Shown here one piece after another: positions 1 through 6,811 of a DNA stretch of 9,123 nucleotides. The stretch spans positions 1-9,123 of the forward strand of contig CAMCFL010000087.1 in NCBI GenBank assembly GCA_945873715.1. Direction: 5' to 3'. The position numbers and the translations under genes are program-made. The notes below the pieces were generated by a model that did no database searches, had not been told where the DNA came from, and worked only from the letters and a program-made list of their open reading frames with translations. The DNA comes from Akkermansia muciniphila (GTDB lineage: Bacteria > Verrucomicrobiota > Verrucomicrobiia > Limisphaerales > UBA9464). The stretch's first letter is position 1; each line of letters starts with the position of its first letter.

Positions 1-844
1 CCGTGACTTCCTGGATCGACCGCGCCAGATCCGCATGACGTGCCTCGATCCGCTCTTCCGGACGCCGCGGCGGTCCGCCAAACAACCGGTGGAACCGGTC
101 GTTGGTCATGCGGGTGCCGCGCAGGAAGTCGAAGTAATCCAGGTTGAGCCGGAAGGATCCGTCCTCGCGCAGGTCGAGCAGTTCGTCCCGGATCTTCTGG
201 GTGTAGACCGGCCGGCCGTCACGCGCGAGACCCATCAGCTTGTACTCGCCCAAGTTGACCCGGAAACCGCAGTAGGCGGTGAACGCCGAGTAGAGCAGGC
301 CGACCGAATGGGGAAATCGCAACTCCTCCAACAGCTCGAGCCGATGTCCCTCTCCCCGGCCCAGAGTGGTGGTCGCATACTCCCCGACCCCGTCCACGGT
401 GAGGATGGCGGCCGAGGGAAAGGGGGACGGGAAGAACGCGGACGCGGCGTGGGCTTGGTGATGTTCGGTGAACAGGATGGGCACCGCTTCCGGCAGGCCT
501 TTCAACTCCTCGCGGATGTGCCGGCGGAGATTCAGCTTCTCCGCCACCCAAGACGGGGCGCACCGGAGGAACGTTCCCAATCCACTTGGCGCGAGGGCCA
601 GGGTCGTCTCAAGGAACCGGGCGAACTTGGGGATCGGCTTGTCGTAGAAGACCACCGCGTCCAGACGGTCGATCGGCAAGTTCGCCTCGCGCAGGCAGTA
701 GTCGATCGCCCGCAGCGGAAACCCGTCGTCGTTCTTTCTCCGGCTGAAGCGTTCCTCCTGCGCCGCAGCCATGATCCTCCCGTCACATAACAACGCTGCA
801 GCCGAATCGTGGTCGTGGGCGGAGATTCCGAGGAGATGCCGCAT
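1..844 (-). CDS. Carbamoyltransferase, NodU/CmcH family (N-terminal part, cut by the window edge)
   Basis: Only the first 281 residues are present; the gene continues beyond position 1. The protein opens MRHLLGISAHDHDSAAALLC, the usual start of the Kae1/TsaD-like N-terminal domain of carbamoyltransferases (NodU, CmcH, TobZ type). Residues about 24-34 (IMAAAQEERFSRRK) and the HHQAHAASAFFPSPF motif (H128, H129, H132) are family hallmarks for metal and carbamoyl-adenylate handling. DGVGE at 151-155 and YKLMGLA at 201-207 also fit. Family members move a carbamoyl group from carbamoyl phosphate, using ATP, onto a hydroxyl of a sugar, antibiotic or glycan. The acceptor cannot be told from this fragment. 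The start is ATG at 844, with AGGGA 11-15 nt upstream overlapping the stop codon of the CutC gene, so coupled translation is likely. The usual proline and tyrosine after MGLA are replaced (ARDG), a small departure from the family pattern. The family call is firm; the substrate is unknown. Confidence 0.93.
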   Translation of the reverse strand, partial: MRHLLGISAHDHDSAAALLCDGRIMAAAQEERFSRRKNDDGFPLRAIDYCLREANLPIDRLDAVVFYDKPIPKFARFLETTLALAPSGLGTFLRCAPSWVAEKLNLRRHIREELKGLPEAVPILFTEHHQAHAASAFFPSPFPSAAILTVDGVGEYATTTLGRGEGHRLELLEELRFPHSVGLLYSAFTAYCGFRVNLGEYKLMGLARDGRPVYTQKIRDELLDLREDGSFRLNLDYFDFLRGTRMTNDRFHRLFGGPPRRPEERIEARHADLARSIQEVT

Positions 845-859
845 GACACGTCCATTTCC

Positions 860-1606
860 CTATCCCACCAATCGCCGGTAGGTCGCCACCCGGCTGGCGT
901 CGACCTGGTTGTGACTGAACTCCGGCCCCCGCAGATCCCGACCCATGGGCACGCGCGTGTTCCTATGTTCCATCCGGCTTTCCACCGATCGACTCCCGCT
1001 CACGTGGATCTCCCGTGCTCCCGTCATGGCCACGACCTTCTCCACGTTGCGTTCGCGGATCCCGCCGCCTGGCATCACCCCGATCCGGTCGCCCGCCTGC
1101 CGGACGAGGGCTGCGATCGCGTCCACCCCTTCCAGCACCGTCGCTTCGCCTCCCGAGGTCAGGACCCGGTGAACACCCAGTCCGATGAGGGTCTCCAGTG
1201 CCTCGCCCAGGTCCCGGGTCATGTCGATCGCCCGATGGAAGGTCACGGTCAACGGTCGGGCCAACCCCATCAACTCGGCGGTCCGAGCGACGTCCACGGT
1301 CCCATCCGGGCTGAGGATCCCAAACACCACTCCCGAAACTCCCAGATCCCGGGCGATGCCTACGTCCTGGCGCATCACTTCGAACTCGTCGTCGGAATAG
1401 CAGAAGTCCCCGCCGCGCGGCCGAATCATCACGTTCATCGGAACTGAGACCGCCCGGTGAAGCGCCGCGAGCAGTCCGGCGCTGGGAGTGGTCCCCCCTT
1501 CGAAGAGGTTCTGGCACACTTCCAGCCGGTCGGCCCCGCCTTCCACGGCTGCCCGTCCGGATTCCAGCGAATCCACCAAGACCTCCAGCGTCACCCGTCG
1601 TTGCAT
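860..1606 (-). CDS. cutC: CutC family protein (copper homeostasis CutC, TIM barrel)
   Basis: This encodes a 248-residue protein, the usual CutC length. Recognisable blocks run in order: GADRLEVCQNLFEGGTTPS (about 24-42), MIRPRGGDFCYSDDEFEVM (60-78), a GVVFGILSPDGTVD strand (92-105), VTFHRAID (121-128), HRVLTSGG (146-153), GVMPGGGI (176-183) and EIHVSGS (199-205). These alternate as a TIM barrel with conserved charged residues inside. The family was named for copper tolerance in Escherichia coli, but its biochemical activity is not settled, and part of the E. coli phenotype has been assigned to the sRNA MicL encoded within cutC. The frame stays open upstream to 1822, but those 72 residues do not resemble CutC, so I chose ATG at 1604-1606, which puts the start directly before the first barrel strand. 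No strong ribosome binding site precedes it. The stop is 15 nt before the carbamoyltransferase start, implying one operon. Confidence 0.95.
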   Translation of the reverse strand: MQRRVTLEVLVDSLESGRAAVEGGADRLEVCQNLFEGGTTPSAGLLAALHRAVSVPMNVMIRPRGGDFCYSDDEFEVMRQDVGIARDLGVSGVVFGILSPDGTVDVARTAELMGLARPLTVTFHRAIDMTRDLGEALETLIGLGVHRVLTSGGEATVLEGVDAIAALVRQAGDRIGVMPGGGIRERNVEKVVAMTGAREIHVSGSRSVESRMEHRNTRVPMGRDLRGPEFSHNQVDASRVATYRRLVG

Positions 1607-1749
1607 GAGACGGGACCGTATCCAGCCCTGCGCTGGCGTGGAATGCGGAAAGCGGGGCGCTCGGGGGTACCGGCGCACCTTGACATGGCCCCCACCTGGG
1701 ATCGGACGGCCTCGTATGTCCCGAACGCCAGAGGGGGGATGGAAGTTGT

Positions 1750-1769
1750 ACCGCGGATGAGCGCGGATG
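1750..1769. repeat. Short tandem repeat of a CGCGGATG-containing decamer
   Basis: The bases ACCGCGGATG and AGCGCGGATG lie head to tail, differing at one position in ten. I recall similar CGCGGATG strings as frequent in intergenic DNA of Verrucomicrobiota, but I cannot confirm that here. No function is apparent. Confidence 0.35.
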
Positions 1770-1867
1770 GGACGGGACTCCGTCACGGAATCAGGCCGTG
1801 GGATGAATCCCGATGCACCCACACATCCCGGGGTACCGGCGGCCCGCCGGGGTCGGCTGTCACGGTT

Positions 1868-1926
1868 GTAGGCCCGCTGCCTTCAGCGGGCCCTCCTCCA
1901 TCGCCGCCTGAAGGCAGGCGGCCTAC
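1868..1926. repeat. REP-like element: two GC-rich hairpins in inverted orientation
   Basis: The first hairpin is GGCCCGCTG (1871-1879), loop CCTT, CAGCGGGCC (1884-1892): a perfect 9-bp stem. The second is GCCGCCTG (1903-1910), loop AAGG, CAGGCGGC (1915-1922): a perfect 8-bp stem. The loops are complementary and the outer ends GTAGGCC (1868-1874) and GGCCTAC (1920-1926) are also perfect complements. The whole is therefore two inverted copies of one unit, close to GTAGGCC-hairpin, separated by a short spacer. This is the layout of bacterial REP/BIME-type repeats that RAYT transposases spread. No such transposase is in the window, so its dispersal in the genome is inferred. It sits between divergent genes, so a terminator role is unlikely. 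Confidence 0.6.
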
Positions 1927-2015
1927 CTCCATGGTTCCAACCGCTCGCCGGTGCCCCCGGGTCAGGGAAGAACGGGCGGGCCGCCCATTCCCCCGGCGAG
2001 ACCAGACCCAGGATG

Positions 2016-2043
2016 TGTCGATTTCATCACTTCCGAATCGACA
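2016..2043. promoter_or_regulatory. Perfect 8-bp inverted repeat just upstream of phoD (candidate operator or leader hairpin)
   Basis: TGTCGATT (2016-2023) and AATCGACA (2036-2043) are exact reverse complements separated by 12 bases, ending 24 nt before the phoD start codon. The size and spacing suit the binding site of a dimeric regulator, or a stem-loop in the mRNA leader. It does not look like a PHO box, which is made of direct repeats. No regulator gene is adjacent, so the role is inferred from position and symmetry alone. Confidence 0.4.
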
Positions 2044-2067
2044 GGCTTTCCGACTAGCCTCGTCCCA

Positions 2068-3636
2068 ATGAATTCCCCTTGGTGGCGGTCAGGGACCACC
2101 CGCCGCGGTTTTATCAGCCTCGCCGGAGCCGCGGCTGCGACGGCGGCGATCACCCCCATCCGTTCGCTGGCAGCCCAACCGAGACATCCGGCATTCAGGG
2201 ATGATCCGTTCCAACTGGGCGTGGCTTCGGGAGATCCTGCACCGGATGGGTTCGTGATCTGGACCCGGCTGGCTCCATCACCGCTGGACGGAGGGGGAAT
2301 GGCTGGCGAATCGCTGGAGGTCCGTTGGGAAGTCGCCGAGGACGAACGCTTCCGCCAGGGACTGCGCCGGGGAACCACCATAGCCTCCTCCTACTGGGGC
2401 CATTCCGTCCACGTCGAAGTAGCGGGACTGAAGCCGGACCGCTGGTATTGGTACCGGTTCTTCTCCTGCGGCGAAGCAAGTCCGGTGGGACGCTCCCGCA
2501 CGGCACCGGCACCGGGAACGGCGGGACGCGCGCTGCGTTTTGCCTTCGCTTCCTGTCAGCATTACGAGACCGGCCTTTACACCGCGTATCAGCACATGCT
2601 GGCGGATGACGTCGATCTGGTCATCCACTTGGGGGACTACATCTATGAAGGTCGCGGGCTGAAGGATCGGGTGCGCATGCACCGGGGCCCGGAGATCAAC
2701 ACGCTCGAGCAGTACCGGAACCGGTACGCCCTCTATAAGTCCGATCCCGCCTTGCAGGCGATGCACGCGGCGGCTCCCTGGATCGTGACCTGGGATGACC
2801 ACGAGGTGGACAACAACTACGCCGGGGCGATCTCCGAGGAACCCACGGTCACCAAAGTCGAACTGCTGAGGCGCCGGGCGCTGGCCTATCATGCCTACTA
2901 CGAGCACATGCCCCTTCGACGGGCTCAGCGGCCAGCGGGCCCCGCGTTGCAGCTGTACCGTCAGCTCGACTGGGGTGGGCTGGCTCGATTCCTCGTCCTG
3001 GACACCCGACAACACCGCACGGATCAACCCTGCGGCGACGGCAACAAACCCCCGTGTCCAGACTCCCTCAAATCGGACGCCACCATTCTTGGACGCCGGC
3101 AGCGGGACTGGCTCTTCCGTCGCTCGGCAGCTCCCGGTGCCCATTGGAACGTGCTCGCCCAGCAGGTGATGATGGCTCGGGTCGATCGGAAATCCGGACC
3201 CGAAGAAGGCTTCAGCATGGATCAATGGCCCGGATACGAGGCCGACCGTCGTCGGGTCCTGAACCATTTCCATGACGCCAAGGTTCGAAATCCGGTGGTC
3301 CTCACCGGGGACATCCACACGAACTGGGCCAATGAACTCGATCGCACCTTTGAAGGTTCCGACCTGCCGCCGGTGGGCGTCGAGTTCGTCGGCACCTCCA
3401 TTTCATCCGGAGGCGATGGCACCGAAAAACCCACCTACCTGAACTCGCTCCTGAGCGAAAACCCTTTCGTCAAGTTCCACAACGCCGAACGCGGATATGT
3501 CCTTTGCAACGCTTCGGAGGAACGCTGGGACACCGAATACCGGACCGTCGAGTACGTCACGCGACCCGGCAGTCCGGCCCGGACGCGGGCGAAGTTCGTG
3601 GTGGAACCGGGCCAAGCCCGATTGCAGGTGGGGTGA
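2068..3636 (+). CDS. phoD: PhoD-type alkaline phosphatase (Tat-exported metallophosphoesterase)
   Basis: The 522-residue product is an extracytoplasmic phosphomonoesterase/phosphodiesterase of the PhoD family, which frees phosphate from organic esters. The N-terminus carries a twin-arginine signal, TTRRGFISLAGAAAA (R12, R13), with a probable cleavage site near residues 35-37. The PhoD N-terminal beta domain starts at FQLGVASGDPAPDGFVIWTR (about 48-67) and ends near 150. The catalytic domain shows FASCQ (C163, equivalent to the iron-ligand cysteine in Bacillus subtilis PhoD), HLGDYIYE (D190), TWDDHEVDNNY (D243, D244, H245) and LTGDIHTNW (D415, H417), all expected metal or active-site positions. 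The frame is open upstream to 1951, but ATG at 2068 puts the Tat motif at its normal place, so I chose it. There is no obvious Shine-Dalgarno sequence. The gene appears monocistronic: 296 bp follow before the next gene. Many phoD genes respond to phosphate starvation, but no clear PHO box is visible here. Confidence 0.96.
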   Translation: MNSPWWRSGTTRRGFISLAGAAAATAAITPIRSLAAQPRHPAFRDDPFQLGVASGDPAPDGFVIWTRLAPSPLDGGGMAGESLEVRWEVAEDERFRQGLRRGTTIASSYWGHSVHVEVAGLKPDRWYWYRFFSCGEASPVGRSRTAPAPGTAGRALRFAFASCQHYETGLYTAYQHMLADDVDLVIHLGDYIYEGRGLKDRVRMHRGPEINTLEQYRNRYALYKSDPALQAMHAAAPWIVTWDDHEVDNNYAGAISEEPTVTKVELLRRRALAYHAYYEHMPLRRAQRPAGPALQLYRQLDWGGLARFLVLDTRQHRTDQPCGDGNKPPCPDSLKSDATILGRRQRDWLFRRSAAPGAHWNVLAQQVMMARVDRKSGPEEGFSMDQWPGYEADRRRVLNHFHDAKVRNPVVLTGDIHTNWANELDRTFEGSDLPPVGVEFVGTSISSGGDGTEKPTYLNSLLSENPFVKFHNAERGYVLCNASEERWDTEYRTVEYVTRPGSPARTRAKFVVEPGQARLQVG

Positions 3637-3932
3637 GTCTACCGCCTCTCCTGGGACCGCGGGCGTCCCCGCCCTCTTCGGCCAGGTTCCTCAAGGGACG
3701 AAAGCCCTGGCTCCCCTCGGCAGGTTTGTCCCGTTCCAAAGCAAGGCTGCCCCTGATGGGGAGGGCATGGACAATCGAGCCGCGTTTCTTCCCGGCCCGG
3801 GCGCAGAACGACCACCACGGCGTCGCCAACTCGCCGTTCATTGTCAGAATGAGGCTCGTTACCTTGTTCACCTACGTTGTTCCCTACGGAACCCTATTGG
3901 CCGCGGACGGATTCCCCGGCAACATCGTCTCC
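3637..3932. other. Intergenic region between phoD and the RidA gene, with GC-rich palindromes
   Basis: A frame stays open across most of this 296-bp gap, in phase with the RidA gene, but its translation resembles no family I recognise. At 3653-3674, shortly after the phoD stop, overlapping complementary segments allow several mutually exclusive 5-bp hairpins: GGGAC/GTCCC, GCGGG/CCCGC and GGGCG/CGCCC. These could end phoD transcription, although no T-run follows. A smaller GTTCC/GGAAC palindrome lies near 3879-3892. The promoter of the RidA/D-TA pair should be in the right half; I could not identify a convincing -35/-10 pair. Confidence 0.5.
3653..3674 (+). terminator. Possible phoD terminator: GC-rich alternative hairpins without a T-tract
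   Basis: The segment lies 16 nt past the phoD stop and contains GGGAC (3653-3657) with GTCCC (3665-3669), GCGGG (3659-3663) with CCCGC (3668-3672), and GGGCG (3661-3665) with CGCCC (3670-3674). Only one stem can form at a time. The missing U-run argues against a classical intrinsic terminator, so this could also be a dispersed palindromic repeat. Confidence 0.25.
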
Positions 3933-4394
3933 ATGAGCGCTGAATCCCGATTGTTGGAACTGAATCTCGTCCTTCCGCCCGCACCCAAGCCAGTGGCCGT
4001 CTACAAGTCCGTCGTCGTCATGGGCAATGCCGCTTATGTCTCGGGTCATGGACCCGTCAGGACCGATGGATCGTTGATCCAGGGTGTGGTGGGACGCGAT
4101 CTTGACCTCGATGCCGGCAAGGCCGCGGCGCGTCAGGTCGGCCTGGCCATCCTGGCCACCCTGCGCAGCCAATTGGGTTCCCTCGACAAAGTGCGGCGCG
4201 TGGTTAAAACCCTGGGCATGGTCAATTCCGCGCCGGACTTCTACGACCATCCAAAGGTGATCAACGGCTGCAGCGAGTTGTTCGCCGAGATCTGGGGACC
4301 GGACAACGGCATCGGCGCACGCTCTGCCGTGGGCATGGGTCCGTTGCCGGGCAACATCGCCGTCGAGATCGAGGTCATCTTCGAGTTGGCCTGA
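3933..4394 (+). CDS. RidA-family (YjgF/YER057c/UK114) imine/enamine deaminase, long subtype
   Basis: The product is 153 residues, longer than the ~128 of classic RidA and typical of the bacterial subgroup beginning MSAESRLLELNLVLPPAPKP. Conserved features are YVSGHGP (35-41), the helix AARQVGLAILATLRSQLGSLDKV (65-87), and the C-terminal block GARSAVGMGPLPGNIAVEIEVIFEL. Arg130 in that block matches the essential arginine of RidA (R105 in E. coli), and the VEIE glutamates (E145/E147) match the conserved active-site acid region. Such proteins hydrolyse reactive 2-aminoacrylate and related enamines released by PLP enzymes. The gene ends 12 nt before a PLP enzyme that could make just such intermediates. 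An in-frame ATG at 3849 would add 28 residues, but family alignment from memory supports ATG at 3933. No Shine-Dalgarno sequence is evident. The substrate range is not determined. Confidence 0.92.
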   Translation: MSAESRLLELNLVLPPAPKPVAVYKSVVVMGNAAYVSGHGPVRTDGSLIQGVVGRDLDLDAGKAAARQVGLAILATLRSQLGSLDKVRRVVKTLGMVNSAPDFYDHPKVINGCSELFAEIWGPDNGIGARSAVGMGPLPGNIAVEIEVIFELA

Positions 4395-4406
4395 GCCCCT
4401 TTCCCC

Positions 4407-5519
4407 ATGACTTCCTGGCCGGGCATCACCAATGCCGACGAGATTCCCTCGCCGGCCCTTCTCCTCGACGATGCCCTCATGGCGTCGAACCTCGCTTCGA
4501 TGCTCCGGATCGCCGGGGATCCCGCGCGGCTTCGGCCCCATCTTAAGACCCACAAGCTTCCCCAACTGGTCCGCAGACAGGTGGAAGCAGGAATCACCAA
4601 GGCCAAGGTAGCCACCATCGCCGAGGCTGAAATGGCTGCCGTTTACGGCGTTCAAGACGTCCTGCTGTCGATGCAACCGGTCGGTCCGAACGCCCACCGT
4701 CTTGCGCGTCTCGCCGCCTTGTTCCCCCAGGTACGCTTCTCGGCCATCGTCGATGCCCCGGAAGTCGTCGCCCTGGTCACCCGGGCAATGAACGATTCCG
4801 AGTCCGGCCGGGTCCTCGGTGCCTTCGTCGATCTCGACATTGGCCAGCACCGGACCGGGGTGGCTCCGGGTCCCGCCGCGGTTGCCTTGGTCGAGGAGAT
4901 CCGTCGGCACCCGACCCTTCAGTTCCGCGGTTTGCACGCCTATGACGGCCACCTTGGCATCGTTGATCCGGTGGCCCGGGCGGTGGCATGCGATGCCGCC
5001 TTCGCCGGAGTCGAGGCCCTGCGCGACCAGTTGGTGGCGTCGGCCATTCCAGTGCCGGTCATCATCGCGGGCGGTTCGCCCACCTTCCCGATGCATGCGC
5101 GTCGGACGGGCGTGGAATTGAGCCCTGGAACCACCGTCCTTTGGGATGCCGGCTACGGCACCCGGTTGGCAGACCTTCCCTTCGAACCCGCCGCGTTCCT
5201 CCTGACCCGGGTCGTTAGCCGGCCTGCACCCGATTGCCTCTGCCTGGATCTCGGACATAAGGCCGTCGGCTCGGAGATGGCCCCGCCGCGTGCGATCTTC
5301 CCGGCGCTTCCGGAAGCGGAAGCCATCAGTCACAGCGAGGAACATCTGGTCCTTCGGACCCCGCGAGCAGGCGAGTTCGCCCTCGGCGATGTGCTCTACG
5401 CCATCCCGTGGCATGTTTGTCCGACGGTCGCGCTTCATCAGGAAGCATGGCTGGTCCGGGATGGCAGGGCCGTTGAGCGATGGACCGTCGAAGCCCGGGC
5501 CCGGCGGATCACGATCTGA
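4407..5519 (+). CDS. D-threonine aldolase / D-serine dehydratase-like PLP enzyme (fold type III)
   Basis: The 370-residue protein matches the D-TA family, an alanine-racemase-like N-terminal barrel plus a C-terminal beta domain. IPSPALLLDD (13-22) opens the barrel. LRPHLKTHK (42-50) carries the expected PLP lysine, probably K47. FVDLDIGQHRTGV, LHAYDGHLG and IIAGGSPTFPMH are phosphate- and cofactor-pocket segments, and VLWDAGYG follows. WHVCPTVALH near the end supplies the metal-binding His336 and Cys338 typical of the metal-dependent members. Enzymes of this family either cleave D-beta-hydroxy amino acids (D-threonine to glycine plus acetaldehyde) or deaminate D-serine to pyruvate; sequence alone does not tell which. 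The His-x-Cys pair is the pattern in D-serine dehydratases, but I would not rely on it alone. It follows the RidA gene by 12 nt, very likely as one operon, and converges on dnaN. Confidence 0.93.
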   Translation: MTSWPGITNADEIPSPALLLDDALMASNLASMLRIAGDPARLRPHLKTHKLPQLVRRQVEAGITKAKVATIAEAEMAAVYGVQDVLLSMQPVGPNAHRLARLAALFPQVRFSAIVDAPEVVALVTRAMNDSESGRVLGAFVDLDIGQHRTGVAPGPAAVALVEEIRRHPTLQFRGLHAYDGHLGIVDPVARAVACDAAFAGVEALRDQLVASAIPVPVIIAGGSPTFPMHARRTGVELSPGTTVLWDAGYGTRLADLPFEPAAFLLTRVVSRPAPDCLCLDLGHKAVGSEMAPPRAIFPALPEAEAISHSEEHLVLRTPRAGEFALGDVLYAIPWHVCPTVALHQEAWLVRDGRAVERWTVEARARRITI

Positions 5520-5645
5520 GCCCTTTTCAGGGGACTCGTGGAACTCGTCTCTTCGATGCGCCCGTCCCTCGGGCACAGATGGTTGGAAGGCATCCCCCGC
5601 ATTCCTCACCTTCAGGTCCTCGGCGTCCTCTCAGGACGCAGACGA
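5520..5645. terminator. Convergent gap with GC hairpins, possible bidirectional terminator
   Basis: The D-TA gene (plus) and dnaN (minus) end head to head here. GCGTCCT (5623-5629) and AGGACGC (5633-5639) form a perfect 7-bp stem with a 3-nt loop, only 6 nt beyond the dnaN stop. GCCCG (5560-5564) and CGGGC (5570-5574) form a second, weaker stem nearer the D-TA end, extendable past one mismatch. Neither is followed by a T-run, so termination could need Rho; the assignment rests mainly on position. Confidence 0.35.
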
Positions 5646-6758
5646 TCAGCTCATGCGCATGGGCATGATGACGTACAGGAAGGGCTCGTTGCTCTTCAGG
5701 ACGCCCGGCGACAGCTCGTCGATCAGCTCGAAGTACACCTCGTCCACATCCAACGCCTTAAGCGGATCCATCAGGTATCCGGGGTTGAAGGCGATCGACA
5801 TGTCCTTGCCTTTGTAGGTCAGGGCCATGGTCTCGCGGGACTCGCCGACTTCCGGGGTGTTGGCGTTGATTGAGAGCTGGTTCCGATTGAAGGTCAGCTT
5901 GACCGAGTTGGATTTGTCACTGGTCATGATCTCCGCCCGGCGAAGGCTCTGGAGGAGCTCCTCCCTGGGGATGGTCACACGCTCAATGCATTCCTGGGGA
6001 ATGACCTGCCGGTAGTTCGGGTAACTCCCGTCGACCAGCTTGGAGATGATGTACACCCCCAGGCCAGCCTCGCTCGCTGGAGTCAGGGTGAATCCGACCT
6101 GATTTTCACTGAACTTCAGTTCGACCTGACCCGCCGTGAGGAGCCGCGTCAGTTCATTGATCGCCTTGGTCGGCACGATGAATTCACCCTGACTCTCCGC
6201 GGGGATATCGACGTCCTCGTCGCTCATGGCCAGACGCCGTCCGTCGGTTGCCACCAAGGTCAGCTTGTGCTCCTTGAGACTGAAGAAGATGCCGTTGAGA
6301 ACGTAACGCGACTCATCGGTGGAAACCGCGAACGAGGTCCGCTTGAGCATCGCCTTCAACTTGTCCTGCGGCAGGACCACCGCCTTGGCCTGCTTGAACT
6401 GGGGCGTCGGCGGATACTCGTCCGCACTCAGCCCGTTGATCTTGAAGAAAGACGCTCCCGACCGGATGGATGCGACCGACTTGTCGTCCACTTCGAGATC
6501 GATCTCCGCAACCATCAGCTCACGGATAATCCCGAAAAGCTTCTTCCCGGGCAGGGTAACTGCCCCTTCCGCCGCAATGTTGGCCGGAACCCCACAGGTG
6601 ATGGTCACGTCCAGGTCGGTCGCCGTCAGGTGCAGCTTCCCTTCGACCGCGCGCAACAGGATGTTCGACAGGATGGGCAGCGTGGTCCGGGAACCGACGA
6701 CGTTCTGAACGGCCTGCAGGCCGTTGAGGAACTGCTCCTTGGCAATCGTCAGCTTCAT
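5646..6758 (-). CDS. dnaN: DNA polymerase III beta subunit (sliding clamp)
   Basis: The 370-residue protein is full length for a bacterial beta clamp. It begins MKLTIAKEQFLNGLQAVQNV and has the diagnostic RTTLPILSNILL segment (about 24-35) and LTATDLDVTI of domain I. FSLKEHKLTLVATDGRRLAM belongs to domain II, and VYIISKLVDGSYPNYRQVIP leads into domain III. The end, LYVIMPMRMS, is the canonical C-terminal strand that helps form the partner-binding pocket. Two such subunits form a ring that tethers DNA polymerase III to DNA and recruits repair proteins. dnaN often lies next to dnaA, but here the upstream gene is an MFS transporter 226 bp away and dnaA is not in the window. Its own leader has a DnaA box and a dyad close to the start, suggesting independent control. 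The ATG at 6758 has no clear Shine-Dalgarno sequence. Confidence 0.98.
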   Translation of the reverse strand: MKLTIAKEQFLNGLQAVQNVVGSRTTLPILSNILLRAVEGKLHLTATDLDVTITCGVPANIAAEGAVTLPGKKLFGIIRELMVAEIDLEVDDKSVASIRSGASFFKINGLSADEYPPTPQFKQAKAVVLPQDKLKAMLKRTSFAVSTDESRYVLNGIFFSLKEHKLTLVATDGRRLAMSDEDVDIPAESQGEFIVPTKAINELTRLLTAGQVELKFSENQVGFTLTPASEAGLGVYIISKLVDGSYPNYRQVIPQECIERVTIPREELLQSLRRAEIMTSDKSNSVKLTFNRNQLSINANTPEVGESRETMALTYKGKDMSIAFNPGYLMDPLKALDVDEVYFELIDELSPGVLKSNEPFLYVIMPMRMS

Positions 6759-6764
6759 GTCCGA

Positions 6765-6807
6765 CTACTATTGGACTCTTTTTAAGTAAAAGGAAAGCCA
6801 GTAGTAG
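6765..6807 (-). promoter_or_regulatory. Inverted repeat around an AT-rich core in the dnaN leader
   Basis: CTACTATTGG (6765-6774) and CCAGTAGTAG (6798-6807) are complementary at 9 of 10 positions and flank a 23-nt core much richer in A and T than the window. Read on the dnaN strand, the near arm ends about 6 nt before the ATG, so a folded leader would cover the ribosome entry site. It may instead be an operator overlapping the promoter. Function is inferred. Confidence 0.4.
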
Positions 6808-6811
6808 GGTG

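Larger units (their letters stand above)
1607..2067. other. Divergent intergenic region between cutC and phoD
   Basis: This 461-bp stretch separates cutC (minus) from phoD (plus) and should carry the promoters of both. Open frames cross it in both directions, but they are low-complexity extensions of neighbouring genes and resemble no protein family. From left to right it holds a decamer tandem repeat (about 1750-1769), small palindromes at 1800-1811 and 1836-1850, a two-hairpin REP-like element (1868-1926) and a perfect 8-bp inverted repeat 24 nt before phoD (2016-2043). A TTGACA hexamer lies at 1680-1685 on the plus strand with no matching -10 element at normal spacing. I could not place a convincing promoter on either strand. 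Confidence 0.7.

Noticed and set aside
35..790. Plus-strand open frame of 251 codons
   Set aside because: It is antisense to the carbamoyltransferase, whose motifs are clear on the other strand, and its translation resembles no family.
1680..1685. TTGACA hexamer as a -35 box for phoD
   Set aside because: No -10-like hexamer lies at 16-18 bp spacing, and it would be almost 390 bp from the gene.
1607..1822. N-terminal extension of the CutC frame by 72 residues
   Set aside because: The extension is proline/arginine-rich and does not look like CutC; the family's normal start is at 1606.
809..2071. Plus-strand open frames (809-1447, 1457-2071) over cutC and its upstream region
   Set aside because: They are high-GC shadow frames opposite cutC; the part beyond cutC is low complexity and spans palindromes.
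2278..3318. Minus-strand 346-codon frame opposite phoD
   Set aside because: phoD on the plus strand carries all expected active-site motifs; the antisense frame shows none of any family.
3849..3932. Earlier ATG for the RidA gene giving a possible signal peptide (MRLVTLFTYVV...)
   Set aside because: The segment lacks a proper signal-peptide layout, RidA proteins are cytoplasmic, and ATG at 3933 matches the family's normal N-terminus.
3894..5609. Minus-strand 571-codon frame opposite the RidA and D-TA genes
   Set aside because: It is long only because of high GC and codon structure; the sense-strand proteins are strongly recognisable and the antisense translation is glycine/arginine/aspartate-rich with no motifs.
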